A DNA stretch of 64,000 nucleotides from Saccharopolyspora rhizosphaerae (GCF_003931915.1 NZ_RSAA01000026.1:124001-188000), one strand, 5' to 3'; shown: positions 8,513 through 17,344, counted from the first letter of the stretch. The notes: generated by a model not told the origin, from the sequence alone. Numbers and translations: made by a program.

Positions 8513-9648
8513 GGCGGCGCCAGAACCTCCTCGGCCTGCTGCGACTCCCCCACGGAGCTTCGTCCTCCCTCGCGACCGGAACTCTGTCAAAGCAAGGTCG
8601 ACTTCCGTAAGCGCAGAGGAATCAGTTCGCCACATCGTGTTACACACTTCGACTTGCCGATCCTCCCGAACCGGACAACCACGACGGCCTGGGCAGCGGC
8701 GAAGCAGTCCGACGAGAACCGATGCCTCGGAATCCCGTCCACGCGCATCCCGACCGCGCTGCGACCGCGACCGCCGGACCTCGGAGGACCGGTGATCAGC
8801 ACCGTCGCCCGGGTGCCTGCGCGGTCGCCCGCCACACCCGGCTCCGCACCCCGTCCACGGGAGTTCCGCACCACCGGCTCCGGGCCCAGAGCACCGCGAT
8901 GATCGGAGGGCCGAAAACCACGGTGATCCGGTCGACGGCCTGACCACGACCGCCAACCGACGCCCCACACCACGACCTCGGCGGCCCCGCACCCGAAGAC
9001 TCGGTGATCAGGAAGACGGAACCTGGTGATCCGGTCCGCGCCCCACCGCCGCGAACCGGCGCCCCAGACCAAGCCCGCAGCCGCTCCACACCCGGAGGAA
9101 CCCGGTGATCAGACGCTCGACCACGGGATGATCGGGGTCCACGTCCGGGTCGACACCGCGAACCGGAAATCCCCGTACGCCACGGCCAGAGAGATCCGGC
9201 ACCGGAAGAGCCGCGGTCATCAGGAGCCTCGAAACCGCGGTCGTCGGGTGCTCGAACACCGGGTGGTCCGGTCCACGGCTCGGGCGCCTCCGCCATCGAC
9301 CTCGGCAGCGGTGACTGCAGCCACCGCGGTCGCCGGGCTGCGGCCGGATCACCGCCGGGTGGGGTTTGCGGGCGGTCGGAGGGCGTCGGCCACGCGTCGG
9401 GCGGCGCTGCGTTCGGGTTCACGTCAGGGGGCGCTGCGCGCTGCTCCACTCCGAGCCAGCTGCGTGATCAGGCCCCTGGGGCGGTGTCGTGATCAGCTGC
9501 ACAACCCGAGCATCGTCGGCGGTCGCGGGTCCTGGTGATCGTTGTGATCAGGGCACGGATCACGGTGGTCGTCGGGTTACCGCCAGGCGGGTGCGGGTAG
9601 CTGCGCGTTGTGCAGATGCGAGTTGATGATCGGCGATACGGTGACGGG
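8513..9648. other. Long non-coding region
   Basis: 1.1 kb between the secreted protein gene (-) and the AI-2E permease gene (+). The open frames seen in it are Arg/Pro/Gly-rich, carry no domains and have no ribosome sites, so they are treated as non-coding. The main content is the ~105-bp imperfect repeat array at 8791-9320. Confidence 0.6.
8791..9320. repeat. Imperfect ~105-bp tandem repeat array with GGTGATCA motifs
   Basis: Units begin near 8791, 8898, 9003, 9104 and 9215 with GGTGATCAG or a close variant (GATGATCGG, GGTCATCAGG), a spacing of 107, 105, 101 and 111 bp. Several units have a second motif, GGTGATCCGGTC or similar, ~25-45 bp in, and two share AACCGRCGCCCCASACC. Decayed copies of the motif continue to ~9560. 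Confidence 0.6.
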
Positions 9649-10830
9649 GTGAGCGAGCTGAAGATCAGCGAACCGGAGGACGCTTCGACGTCGATCCCCC
9701 GGGCATTGCGGGTTTCCGCGGCGGTGAGCTGGCGAATGCTGGTGATCGCCGCCGCCCTGTACGTGACGGGCATGATCATCATTCGGATCTACGTGGTCGT
9801 GATCCCGGTGGCGATCGCCCTGCTGCTGGCAGCGCTGCTCGCGCCGGTGGTGTCCTGGCTGGCGCGGCGCAACGTTCCCCGAGCGCTGGCGACGGCAGCG
9901 GTGCTGATCGGCGGCCTCGCGGTGGTCGGCGGGGTGCTGACCTTCGTCGTCAACGCCTTCATCAACGGCTTCCCCGACCTGCAGCGCCAGGTCGTGGCCA
10001 GCCTCGAGGCGATGCGCCAGTGGCTGGCGGTCTCGCCGCTGCACCTCAACGACGACCAGATCGCCCGCTACATCGAGCAGGCGCGCGAGTGGCTGCAGGC
10101 CAACCAGGCGGTGCTGACCAGCGGTGCGCTGTCCACCGCGAGCACCTTCGGCAACGTGCTGACCGGCATCGTGCTCGCCCTGTTCACCCTCATCTACTTC
10201 CTCTACGACGGCCGCCGCGTGTGGCTGTTCGTGATCCGGATGGCGCCGCAGCAGGTGCGCGACAAGGTCGACCGCGCGGGCGTCGCCGGCTTCACCTCGC
10301 TGGTCGGTTTCGTGCGCGCGACCGCGCTGGTCGCCGTGGTCGACGCGCTCGGCATCGGGCTCGGCCTGAGCATCCTGGGCGTTCCGCTGGCGATCCCACT
10401 GGCCGCGCTGGTGTTCCTCGGTGGTTTCGTGCCGATCGTCGGTGCGGTCGCCTCGGGCGCGGTCGCCGTCCTGGTCGCCCTGGTGACCAAGGGCTGGGTC
10501 GTGGCGCTCATCGTGGTCGGGATCGTGCTCGCGGTGCAGCAGCTGGAGGGCAACGTGCTGCAGCCGCTGATCCTGGGGCGCGCGGTGAAGATCCACGCGC
10601 TGGGAGTGGTGCTGGCGATCAGCATCGGCGTCGTCGTCAACGGCATCGTCGGCGGACTCCTGGCGATCCCGATCGTCGCGGTGCTCAACTCCGCGATCCG
10701 CGCGCTGGTCGCGGTCGAGGAGGAGTCCCCCGACGGCACCGCCGTCCCCGATGAGGTAGCCGAAGCCGACGAACCCGAGCCGGAGGAGACCGAGCCGGAC
10801 GAGCCCGGCGAGGAGCAGAAGAAGGACTGA
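9649..10830 (+). CDS. AI-2E family (PerM-like) membrane transporter
   Basis: 393 aa with about eight transmembrane helices arranged as in the AI-2E/UPF0118 family: two N-terminal helices, a large soluble loop (about 75-150), then paired helices containing the conserved VPLAIPLAALVFLGGFVPIVGA and a C-terminal LQPLILGRAVKIHALGVVLAI segment. The C-terminus is a highly acidic tail (EPEETEPDEPGEE). The substrate is unknown; members export quorum signals or act as Na+/H+ exchangers. GTG at 9649 is chosen because upstream codons from 9610 encode an unlikely Arg/Asp-rich extension and GATACGGT, a possible -10, lies just ahead. The start remains uncertain. Confidence 0.85.
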   Translation: MSELKISEPEDASTSIPRALRVSAAVSWRMLVIAAALYVTGMIIIRIYVVVIPVAIALLLAALLAPVVSWLARRNVPRALATAAVLIGGLAVVGGVLTFVVNAFINGFPDLQRQVVASLEAMRQWLAVSPLHLNDDQIARYIEQAREWLQANQAVLTSGALSTASTFGNVLTGIVLALFTLIYFLYDGRRVWLFVIRMAPQQVRDKVDRAGVAGFTSLVGFVRATALVAVVDALGIGLGLSILGVPLAIPLAALVFLGGFVPIVGAVASGAVAVLVALVTKGWVVALIVVGIVLAVQQLEGNVLQPLILGRAVKIHALGVVLAISIGVVVNGIVGGLLAIPIVAVLNSAIRALVAVEEESPDGTAVPDEVAEADEPEPEETEPDEPGEEQKKD

Positions 10831-10843
10831 GCACGAGCGGACA

Positions 10844-10872
10844 GGCCGCGGCGGGAGTCACCCGCCGCGGCC
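10844..10872 (+). terminator. Terminator of AI-2E transporter gene
   Basis: A perfect 12-bp stem (GGCCGCGGCGGG / CCCGCCGCGGCC) with loop AGTCA, 13 nt past the stop, followed by TTCT. Confidence 0.85.
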
Positions 10873-10970
10873 TTCTGCTGCGCCAGCCGCCCGCCGGAAC
10901 ATCCCCGCAGGAGCTTGTCCAGGGAAACGAGCGGAACCGCCGCCACTCGGGCCCGCACAGCGCAGCTCCC

Positions 10971-11032
10971 GTCGAACTTCGCGCGAAGTTCGAGGGCTGA
11001 AGATCCCGGTCGAACCTCGCGCGAAGTTCGAC
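10971..11032. repeat. Modular palindromic repeat, two units (locus A)
   Basis: Two 24-nt palindromes at 10971-10994 and 11009-11032. The arms are GTCGAACTTCGC / GCGAAGTTCGAC, with one end mismatch in unit 1 and one internal in unit 2. They are joined by the 14-nt linker GGCTGAAGATCCCG, giving a 38-bp period. The same module recurs at 29405-29590. Confidence 0.8.
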
Positions 11033-11218
11033 GGGGGTACTCGGCTCGCCCGGCACCGCTGCAGGTGTTGAGCGGCTGCGCGGCGAGTGCGCCCGGAGCC
11101 GGGTCGACATGGCTCGACGAGCGGGGCGCGGAGTCCGCGGAGCCGCTCCGGTCCTGCCATCGGCGCTCCACCAGGGTGGCCACCACCCGGTGGCCGCCCG
11201 CAACGCGACTCAGGGGTT

Positions 11219-12415
11219 TCAGGCGACCGTGACGGCGTTGCGGCCTGCTGCCTTGGCGGCGAGCATCGCCGCGTCGGCGGCGACCAGGAGGTCGGTCAGC
11301 TCGTAGTCGAACCTGCCGGTGGTCGCCACGCCGATGCTCACGGTGAGCCCGGTGAGCTCGCGCTGCTCGCCGCGGATGTCGCGGGTGGCCACCGACAGGC
11401 CCGCCGTGGCCATCCGGATCCGGTCGGCGACGCGGTAGGCGGTGTCGCACTGGGTCCCCGGCAGTAGCACCACGAACTCCTCACCGCCGAAGCGGCCCGG
11501 CATGTCCTCGCGACGCACGTTGTCCTGCAGCATCCGCGCGAAGGCGGACAGCACCACATCACCGGCAAGGTGGCCGAGCTCGTCGTTGACCCGCTTGAAG
11601 TTGTCGAGGTCGAGCAGCAGCACCGCGACCGGCTGCTGCCGCTGCCGCGCACGCATCAGCTCCCACCGCGCTCGACGTTCCCAGTGCGTGGAGTTGGCCA
11701 GGCCGGTCTTGCCGTCGTGCTGGGCGGTCCGCCGCCACTGCGGCAGCTGGCTGGCGAGGTCCAGCAGCACCATCGGCGGCCCGGCGAGCAGCGCGGCGAA
11801 CGGCACCGCCGTCATCGCCACCGCCAGCAGACCTCCGAGGCTCGCGCCGACGATGCCCAGCAGCACGTCGATCGGCTCGCCCAGGACCGCGACGCGCGGC
11901 GCTTCCGGGGTCCGCAACCGGATCCCGCCCGCGACCACCGCGGCGCGCACCACCAGCAGCACGACGCCGACGGTGAAGAAGCCGACCGAGGTCCACACCG
12001 GCTCCCCCCACCCGATGACCAGTCGCGCGGCGAACGTGGCGACGGTCGTGGCCGCGGTGGTGAACAGCCAGCGGTGGGTCTCCGGACGATCGTGCAGGAC
12101 CGCGTGCAGCGCGGGCCCGAGCAGCAGCAGGACCAGCAAGTTCGTTGGCAGCAGCAGGATCCCGGCCGCGAGGTAGACGATGTGCATCGTCCACGGGTTG
12201 CGCCGGACCTGCCTCCGGAGGTTGATCGACACGGAGGTGACCACGATGGTCGCGCCGGCGGTCACGGCGATCGCGGCGAAGTTGAGCAGGTCGTCCGGAC
12301 CAGGTCGTCGGCCGGTCACGAAGACCAGCACCACGAGCGCCAGCGCCAACGCTTGCACCAGCAGGACGTAACCGATCGCAGCAGGACGCATCCGCCACAA
12401 CGACCAACACCCCAT
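11219..12415 (-). CDS. Membrane-bound GGDEF protein (diguanylate cyclase)
   Basis: 398 aa: about six transmembrane helices (residues 10-225) form an MHYT/MASE-like sensor, followed by a complete GGDEF domain. The domain has DGKTGLANSTHWERRA, the full nucleotide site LLLDLDNFKRVNDELGHLAGD, and the active-site GGEEF (RFGGEEFVVLLPGT). The product is likely an active cyclase making c-di-GMP, which controls development and BldD in actinobacteria. No RxxD inhibitory site is obvious before GGEEF. GGGAGG lies 6 nt before the ATG at 12415. Transcribed divergently from macS. Confidence 0.92.
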   Translation of the reverse strand: MGCWSLWRMRPAAIGYVLLVQALALALVVLVFVTGRRPGPDDLLNFAAIAVTAGATIVVTSVSINLRRQVRRNPWTMHIVYLAAGILLLPTNLLVLLLLGPALHAVLHDRPETHRWLFTTAATTVATFAARLVIGWGEPVWTSVGFFTVGVVLLVVRAAVVAGGIRLRTPEAPRVAVLGEPIDVLLGIVGASLGGLLAVAMTAVPFAALLAGPPMVLLDLASQLPQWRRTAQHDGKTGLANSTHWERRARWELMRARQRQQPVAVLLLDLDNFKRVNDELGHLAGDVVLSAFARMLQDNVRREDMPGRFGGEEFVVLLPGTQCDTAYRVADRIRMATAGLSVATRDIRGEQRELTGLTVSIGVATTGRFDYELTDLLVAADAAMLAAKAAGRNAVTVA

Positions 12416-12620
12416 CGCTCACCTCCCGCGGGGAGCCTGGCACAGCGAATCCGCCCCACGAAGCACAACGTGAAAACGAGAACGGCGTTTCGCCCGGAAA
12501 GCCCCTATCCGGGCGTGGAGCCTCGGCGGAAGGGAGCAGCGGCGGAGATCGCTTCCCGCGCTGCGCGATTCCGGAACGGCCTGCTCGTGCGGCAGGATGG
12601 TCGGTCGGGAGGAATGCGCA

Positions 12621-13796
12621 GTGACCGGTTCGCAAGCACCGTCGCCACCGCCCCAGGTGGCTGACGGCCGCACTCCGCTGTGGCGGGGGCACAACGTCTT
12701 TCGCGTCGTGACGTTCCTCTACGCCGCGTTCTGGTTCTTCATGTCCTACCCGTCCTACGAGCGGCCGTGGCTGGCGGCGATCTGCTTCTGCGGCATGGCC
12801 GTGTGGACGGTGTTCACCGTCTGGCGCTACTGGACCCGCGCCGGGCGCACGAACCGGCTGGTGGCCGCGGACGTCGTCGTGGTGAACGGGCTGTTCCTGC
12901 TCAACGAGTTCATCCTGACCGAGGCGCAGATGGGCTCGCCGGACCCGTCGGTGGTGACGGTCTGGCACTCCACCGGCGTCACCGCGGCGGCCGTGCAGTG
13001 GGGCGTGAAGGGCGGGCTCACCGCCGGCGTCGTCGCCGCCGCGGCCAACCTGCTGGTGCGCGGGCGCACCGGGTCCGACATGGCGCTGGACACGCTGCTG
13101 CTGGTCGGCGTGGGTCTGGTGATCGGGCTGAACTCCGACACCGCGCGCCGCTCCACCGAACGGCTCGCGCAGGCGCTGCGCGCGGAAGCCGCCACGGCCG
13201 AGCGGGAACGGCTCGCGCGCTCGATCCACGACAGCGTGCTGCAGGTGCTGGCCCGCGTCCGCCGGCGGGGCTCGGAGCTCGGCGGTGAGGCGGCCGAGCT
13301 CGCGGAGCTGGCGGGGGAGCAGGAGATCAAGCTGCGCTCGCTGATCGCCACCAAACCGGAGACCACGGAGGACGGGGAGACCGACCTGGCGGCACGGCTG
13401 CAGGTGCTGCGCTCGGGCCGGGTGCACGTGTCGGTGCCGGGCAACCCGGTGCGGCTGTCCGAGCAGCTCAGCTCGGCGCTCGCGGCCGTGGTCCGGGAGG
13501 CGCTGGCCAACGTGGACAAGCACGCGGGTGAGAAGGCCCAGGCGTGGGTGCTGCTCGAGGAGCTGCCGGACGAGGTCGTGCTCAGCGTCCGCGACGACGG
13601 GCCGGGCATCCCCGCGGGGCGGCTGGACGAGGCCGCCGCCGAAGGCCGGATGGGGATCGCGAAGTCCATTCGGGGACGCGTCGCCGAGCTGGGTGGGAAG
13701 ATCGAACTCGACACCGCACCGGGTGAGGGCACCGAGTGGGAGGTGCGGGTTCCGCGCGTGCGAGAGCCGAAGCGCCGCAGAGGAGGAGAGCGATGA
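12621..13796 (+). CDS. macS: MacS-family sensor histidine kinase
   Basis: 391-aa membrane histidine kinase of the NarL-pairing type. About five N-terminal transmembrane helices (residues 25-165) form the sensor. The dimerisation helix carries the phospho-His in ARSIHDSVLQ, and the C-terminal HATPase domain shows REALANVDKHA, DDGPGIP and GRMGIAKSIRGRVAELGG. GTG at 12621 is preferred over ATG 12597 because GGGAGG sits 8 nt before it. Its stop overlaps the start of the response regulator by 4 nt (ATGA), so the pair is co-translated. In Streptomyces MacRS controls a set of cell-envelope lipoprotein and membrane genes; the stimulus here is unknown. Confidence 0.88.
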   Translation: MTGSQAPSPPPQVADGRTPLWRGHNVFRVVTFLYAAFWFFMSYPSYERPWLAAICFCGMAVWTVFTVWRYWTRAGRTNRLVAADVVVVNGLFLLNEFILTEAQMGSPDPSVVTVWHSTGVTAAAVQWGVKGGLTAGVVAAAANLLVRGRTGSDMALDTLLLVGVGLVIGLNSDTARRSTERLAQALRAEAATAERERLARSIHDSVLQVLARVRRRGSELGGEAAELAELAGEQEIKLRSLIATKPETTEDGETDLAARLQVLRSGRVHVSVPGNPVRLSEQLSSALAAVVREALANVDKHAGEKAQAWVLLEELPDEVVLSVRDDGPGIPAGRLDEAAAEGRMGIAKSIRGRVAELGGKIELDTAPGEGTEWEVRVPRVREPKRRRGGER

Positions 13797-14470
13797 GCGA
13801 ACCGCCGGTCACCGTGATGGTCGTCGACGACCACCCGATGTGGCGGGATGGCGTCGCGCGCGACCTGGGCGAGCGTGGCTTCGAGGTCCGCGCCACTGCG
13901 GGCGATGCCGGGTCGGCCCTGCGCATCGCGCAGGCCGTGAAGCCGGACGTGGTGCTGATGGACCTCAACCTCGGCGACTCCTCGGGCGTGCAGGCGACGC
14001 TGCAGATCACCCAGGAGATCCCGGGGACGCGGGTGCTGGTGCTGTCGGCCAGCGGTGAGCACGCCGACGTGTTGGAGGCGGTCAAGGCGGGCGCCTCGGG
14101 TTACCTGGTCAAGTCGGCGTCGGCGGAGGAGCTGGTGGACGCCGTCCAGCGCACCGCCGCGGGGGACGCGGTGTTCACCGCGGGCCTGGCCGGTCTGGTG
14201 CTCGGCGAGTACCGCCGGATGGCGGTGACGCCGGACTCCGAGCACCAGGCCCCGCAGCTGACCGAGCGCGAGACCGAGGTGCTGCGGCTGGTCGCCAAGG
14301 GCATGACCGCGCGCCAGATCGCGAACAAGCTGGTGATCTCCCACCGCACGGTGGAGAACCACGTCCAGTCCACGCTGCGCAAGCTCCAGCTGCACAACCG
14401 CGTCGAGCTCGCCCGCTACGCCATCGAGCACGGCCTCGACCAGGACGGGGAGGCCGAGGAGCAGGCCTGA
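13793..14470 (+). CDS. macR: NarL/LuxR-family response regulator (MacR)
   Basis: 225 aa. Receiver domain 5-125 with the acidic pocket D12-D13, phospho-acceptor Asp57 (VLMDLNLGD) and Lys in YLVKSAS. The C-terminal LuxR helix-turn-helix is clear: LTERETEVLRLVAKGMTARQIANKLVISHRTVENHVQSTLRKL. Starts with the ATGA overlap on macS and is preceded by GGAGGAG. It is the cognate partner of MacS by position; both would be made in stoichiometric amounts. Confidence 0.94.
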   Translation: MSEPPVTVMVVDDHPMWRDGVARDLGERGFEVRATAGDAGSALRIAQAVKPDVVLMDLNLGDSSGVQATLQITQEIPGTRVLVLSASGEHADVLEAVKAGASGYLVKSASAEELVDAVQRTAAGDAVFTAGLAGLVLGEYRRMAVTPDSEHQAPQLTERETEVLRLVAKGMTARQIANKLVISHRTVENHVQSTLRKLQLHNRVELARYAIEHGLDQDGEAEEQA

Positions 14471-14490
14471 CCTGGCCCTTGCCCCCGTCC

Positions 14491-16122
14491 TCAGGACAGC
14501 GTCGTCTTGGTGGTCTGCCGAGCCGCGGCTGCGCTCGGGGCGTCGAGGGCGGCTTCGGCGGCCTTGCGGAAGGTCGCGTGCGGGTGCTGCGCGAGCGCGG
14601 CACCGACGGCGCGGACGGCCGAGGCGTTCATCGACAGGCTCGTCACGCCCAGCCCGGCCAGCACACCGGCCAGGTGCGGGTCGGAGGCCGCTTCGCCGCA
14701 GACACCTACCGGTTTGTCGACTTGTCGTCCCGCCTGACCGACCATCGCGATGAGCCGCAGCAGCGCCGGCTGCCACGGGTCGTTGAGGCCCGCGAGCGCG
14801 CCCGCCATCCGGTCCGCGGCGAAGACGTACTGGGCCAGGTCGTTCGTGCCGAGGCTGACGAAGTCCACGGCCTGCAGGATCTCGGCGGCCGACAGCGCGG
14901 CGGCCGGGACCTCGATCATCACGCCGACCCGGTCGATGCCGCCCGCGCGAGCGCGTTCGGCGAACCACGCGGCTTCCTCGGCGGTGGCGACCATCGGCGC
15001 CATCACCGACACCTCCGCCCCGGAGTCCTGGGCCGCGCCTGCGATCGCCTCGAGCTGCCTGTCCAGCAGGTCGGGCTGGTCGAAGACGACCCGCAGGCCG
15101 CGCACGCCCAGCGCCGGGTTCGGTTCGACCCCCATGTCGAGGAACGCCAGCGGCTTGTCGGCCCCGGCGTCGAGGGTCCGCACGACCACCGGCTTGCCCG
15201 CGAAGGGCCGGAGCACCTCCGCGTAGGCGGAGCGCTGGGTGGCGACGTCCGGCTCGGTGTCGGCGCCGAGGTAGCAGAACTCGGTGCGGAACAGGCCGAC
15301 GCCTTGCGCACCTGCTTCGACGGCGGTGGCCGAGTCGGTCGCGGAGCCGACGTTGGCGAGGACCTTGACCGGCACGCCGTCGGCGGTCTGCCCGACGCCG
15401 TCCCAGTCGAGGTGCTCGGGGTGCTCGGCGACGCGCACGGTCACGTCGTCGGAGAGCTCGACGTCACCTCCGTCGCCGTCGACGGTGGCGCCGGCGCCGG
15501 CCGCGTCGAGCACACCGCGGACCGCGACGACGGCCGGGATGCCCAGCGCGCGGGCGAGGATCGCGGTGTGGCTGGTGGGCCCGCCCTCCTCGGTGACCAG
15601 CGCCAGCACCAGCTGCGGATCGAGGTCGGCGGTGTCGGCGGGCGCGAGGTCGCGCGCCACGAGCACGCTCGGCGTGGCCAGCTCGGGAACGCCGGGCGGG
15701 GTGACGCCCTCGATCTCGGCGATGATCCGGTCCCGGACGTCGTGCACGTCGCGCGCGCGTTCGGCCATGTAGCCCCCGGCGGCGCGCAGCGAGTCGGCGA
15801 AGCCGTTGGCAGCCTCGTGGACCGCGCGGGCGGCGGGCAGCGAGCGGGTGGCGACGAACTGCTCGGCCTGCGAGATCAAGGCCGGGTCCATGGCCATGGC
15901 GGCGGTGGTCTCGAGCACGGCCTTGGCGTCACCGCCGACCTTGGCGGCGCGCTGGAAGAGCCCTTCGGCGACGGTGTCGGCGGCAGGGCGGATGCGCGCG
16001 GCCTCGGCGACCAGGTCGTCCGGGGCGGGCGTGGCGGCGGGCTCGGGCAGCGGGTCGGCGACCCGGACGATGGGCCCGGAGGCCCGGCCGGAGCTGACTC
16101 CGACACCGGTCAAACGCGACAT
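14491..16122 (-). CDS. ptsI: Phosphoenolpyruvate-protein phosphotransferase (PTS enzyme I)
   Basis: Cytoplasmic enzyme I that takes phosphate from PEP and passes it to HPr for sugar uptake; in actinobacteria mainly N-acetylglucosamine and fructose. 543 aa. The N-terminal HPr-binding domain is followed by the phospho-His site GGPTSHTAILARALGIPA (His185) and the PEP-binding TIM barrel with GVGLFRTEFCYL, VMIEVPAAALSA, SLGTNDLAQYV and the catalytic Cys in GVCGEAASDP. A TAG immediately upstream in frame fixes the ATG at 16122 as the longest start. A dre-type palindrome covers the start codon, implying DasR control. ptsH is not adjacent. Confidence 0.95.
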   Translation of the reverse strand: MSRLTGVGVSSGRASGPIVRVADPLPEPAATPAPDDLVAEAARIRPAADTVAEGLFQRAAKVGGDAKAVLETTAAMAMDPALISQAEQFVATRSLPAARAVHEAANGFADSLRAAGGYMAERARDVHDVRDRIIAEIEGVTPPGVPELATPSVLVARDLAPADTADLDPQLVLALVTEEGGPTSHTAILARALGIPAVVAVRGVLDAAGAGATVDGDGGDVELSDDVTVRVAEHPEHLDWDGVGQTADGVPVKVLANVGSATDSATAVEAGAQGVGLFRTEFCYLGADTEPDVATQRSAYAEVLRPFAGKPVVVRTLDAGADKPLAFLDMGVEPNPALGVRGLRVVFDQPDLLDRQLEAIAGAAQDSGAEVSVMAPMVATAEEAAWFAERARAGGIDRVGVMIEVPAAALSAAEILQAVDFVSLGTNDLAQYVFAADRMAGALAGLNDPWQPALLRLIAMVGQAGRQVDKPVGVCGEAASDPHLAGVLAGLGVTSLSMNASAVRAVGAALAQHPHATFRKAAEAALDAPSAAAARQTTKTTLS

Positions 16123-16134
16123 GGTCTAGACCAT
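16121..16134. promoter_or_regulatory. DasR-type dre operator overlapping ptsI start
   Basis: The 14-bp perfect palindrome ATGGTCTAGACCAT contains TGGTCTAGACCA, the core of the DasR responsive element. DasR is the GntR repressor that senses glucosamine 6-phosphate. The site overlaps the ptsI ATG, where it could block both initiation of transcription and elongation. Confidence 0.85.
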
Positions 16135-16376
16135 ACCTTCCCGAATTGCTCAGCAGAACCGCGCGGCGCGGGTACGACACGCACCACACGCCCCGCTTCG
16201 AGGACCAGCGTAGGGACGCGGTCCCCATTTGGCTTGATCGTGTGAGATGACGAGCACGCAGGCCCACCCCGGGTTCTTGCGCAACCCGGATGCAGCAGCG
16301 GGTGGCGCCGCTCACAGGTAGTGGGTGAGTAGCTGTACGGATCCGGTCGGCACCCCTGAAATCGCAGGCTAGAGCC

Positions 16377-16649
16377 ATGGCAATCACAGCGACGCTCACC
16401 GAACCGACGCTCGAGATCGACTGGTTCGCCGAACAGCTGACCGCGGTCGCGACCTTCTTCGCGGCCCGGCCCCCGGCGGACGACCACGACACCGAACACG
16501 GCTCCGAGATCTCCGGCCGGACGGACCCGCCAGGCGAGCCGGTCGACACCAGCCACCACGAAGAGCCCCAGTCCCCGATCGCCTCGACCGGGGACTCCGG
16601 CGGGAGCAGTCCGCGGCGAGGAGGAAGATCACGCAGGAGCGGCGAGTAG
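16377..16649 (+). CDS. Small hypothetical protein
   Basis: 90 aa, unrecognised. The N-terminal third looks like a real amphipathic helix with high-GC third positions (MAITATLTEPTLEIDWFAEQ); the rest is a hydrophilic Asp/His/Ser-rich tail ending in Arg/Gly. No Shine-Dalgarno is evident before the ATG, so it may be leaderless. A hairpin followed by TTTT lies 75 nt downstream, which supports a transcript ending here. It could be a lineage-specific small regulator, or the frame may be spurious. Confidence 0.45.
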   Translation: MAITATLTEPTLEIDWFAEQLTAVATFFAARPPADDHDTEHGSEISGRTDPPGEPVDTSHHEEPQSPIASTGDSGGSSPRRGGRSRRSGE

Positions 16650-16723
16650 TGCCCCTCACCTGCGAAGACGAGTCACGTTCACCGCACCGCACACCCCGCG
16701 AGTGGGGCGATTATTCCACTGTT

Positions 16724-16766
16724 GATCCACCGTTCGAGCGAATTCCGCTGTCAAGGTGGATCTTTT
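16724..16766 (+). terminator. Intrinsic terminator after small ORF
   Basis: Perfect 8-bp stem GATCCACC / GGTGGATC with a 23-nt loop, followed at once by TTTTG. One of the few here with a real T-run on the plus strand. Confidence 0.6.
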
Positions 16767-16841
16767 GCCGGGACGTTGCCGTCAAACTGAACGGGTTGCT
16801 GCTCGTCGGTATTCGCGCCATCGACGATCGCAACCTGCTGT

Positions 16842-16875
16842 GGGCCGGCCGCAACGCCCCCCGTGCGGTCGGCCC
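16842..16875 (-). terminator. Terminator of the glutaredoxin gene
   Basis: Stem GGGCCGGCCGCA / TGCGGTCGGCCC (12 bp with one wobble) with a 10-nt loop, 13 nt beyond the stop of the minus-strand gene. Confidence 0.7.
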
Positions 16876-16888
16876 TCAGCGCGAAACC

Positions 16889-17155
16889 TCAGGCGGGCAG
16901 CAGGTGCGGAGCGTGCTCCGCCACCGCGGAGAGCACGTCGCGGGTGGAGGGGTTGACCGCGCTCCAGTCCCCGATCACCACCGTCGGCACCGTCTCGTTG
17001 CCGTCGGCGATCGAGCGCACGACGCCCGCCGCCTCCGGGTCCTGCCAGATGTCGACCTCGGTGAAGGCCAAGCCCGAACTCTGCAGGCCCGCGCGCAGCG
17101 ACATGCAGAACGGGCAGCCCGGCCTGCTGTACACGGTGACTTCTTCGGCGGACAT
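16889..17155 (-). CDS. Glutaredoxin-like protein (mycoredoxin family)
   Basis: 88-aa thioredoxin-fold redox protein. The active site is CPFC (VTVYSRPGCPFCMSLRAGL), followed by the cis-Pro motif ETVPTVVIGD and a C-terminal helix. Actinobacterial relatives use mycothiol rather than glutathione to reduce mixed disulfides; mycoredoxin-1 itself has CGYC, so this is a related but distinct member. ATG 17155 has GGAGG 4 nt upstream. The ino1 gene in this window points to a mycothiol-using organism. Probably monocistronic. Confidence 0.88.
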   Translation of the reverse strand: MSAEEVTVYSRPGCPFCMSLRAGLQSSGLAFTEVDIWQDPEAAGVVRSIADGNETVPTVVIGDWSAVNPSTRDVLSAVAEHAPHLLPA

Positions 17156-17284
17156 CCGACCTCCAAGTTCGCCCACGACTCTTCTCACCGAGCTTGAACA
17201 ATCGCGGCGGCGAATTCATCCACGGGGAGACGCAGGTCATGTCGTCCACACAGGACGCCTTGGAGACCCGACGTGACGCCCGTT

Positions 17285-17301
17285 ACGGTCTGACCGACCG
17301 T
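17285..17301. promoter_or_regulatory. Candidate TetR operator
   Basis: Inverted repeat ACGGTC-TGACC-GACCGT, 43 nt before the tetR start. Position and symmetry suit autoregulation. Not tested against a known consensus. Confidence 0.45.
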
Positions 17302-17344
17302 CCCACGAAGTGGGCCGCTTCCTCCGGACCGAGAGGCGAGGGAC

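Larger units (their letters stand above)
10831..11218. other. Intergenic region with terminator and palindromic repeats
   Basis: 388 bp between the permease gene (+) and the membrane GGDEF gene (-), convergent. It holds the terminator at 10844 and the paired palindromic repeat at 10971-11032. I see no gene in it. Confidence 0.6.

Noticed and set aside
8587..9449. Minus-strand frames with repeated DHRG-type peptides
   Set aside because: The peptide repeats come from the ~105-bp DNA repeat. There is no ribosome site, the frame shifts between units, and no domain is present.
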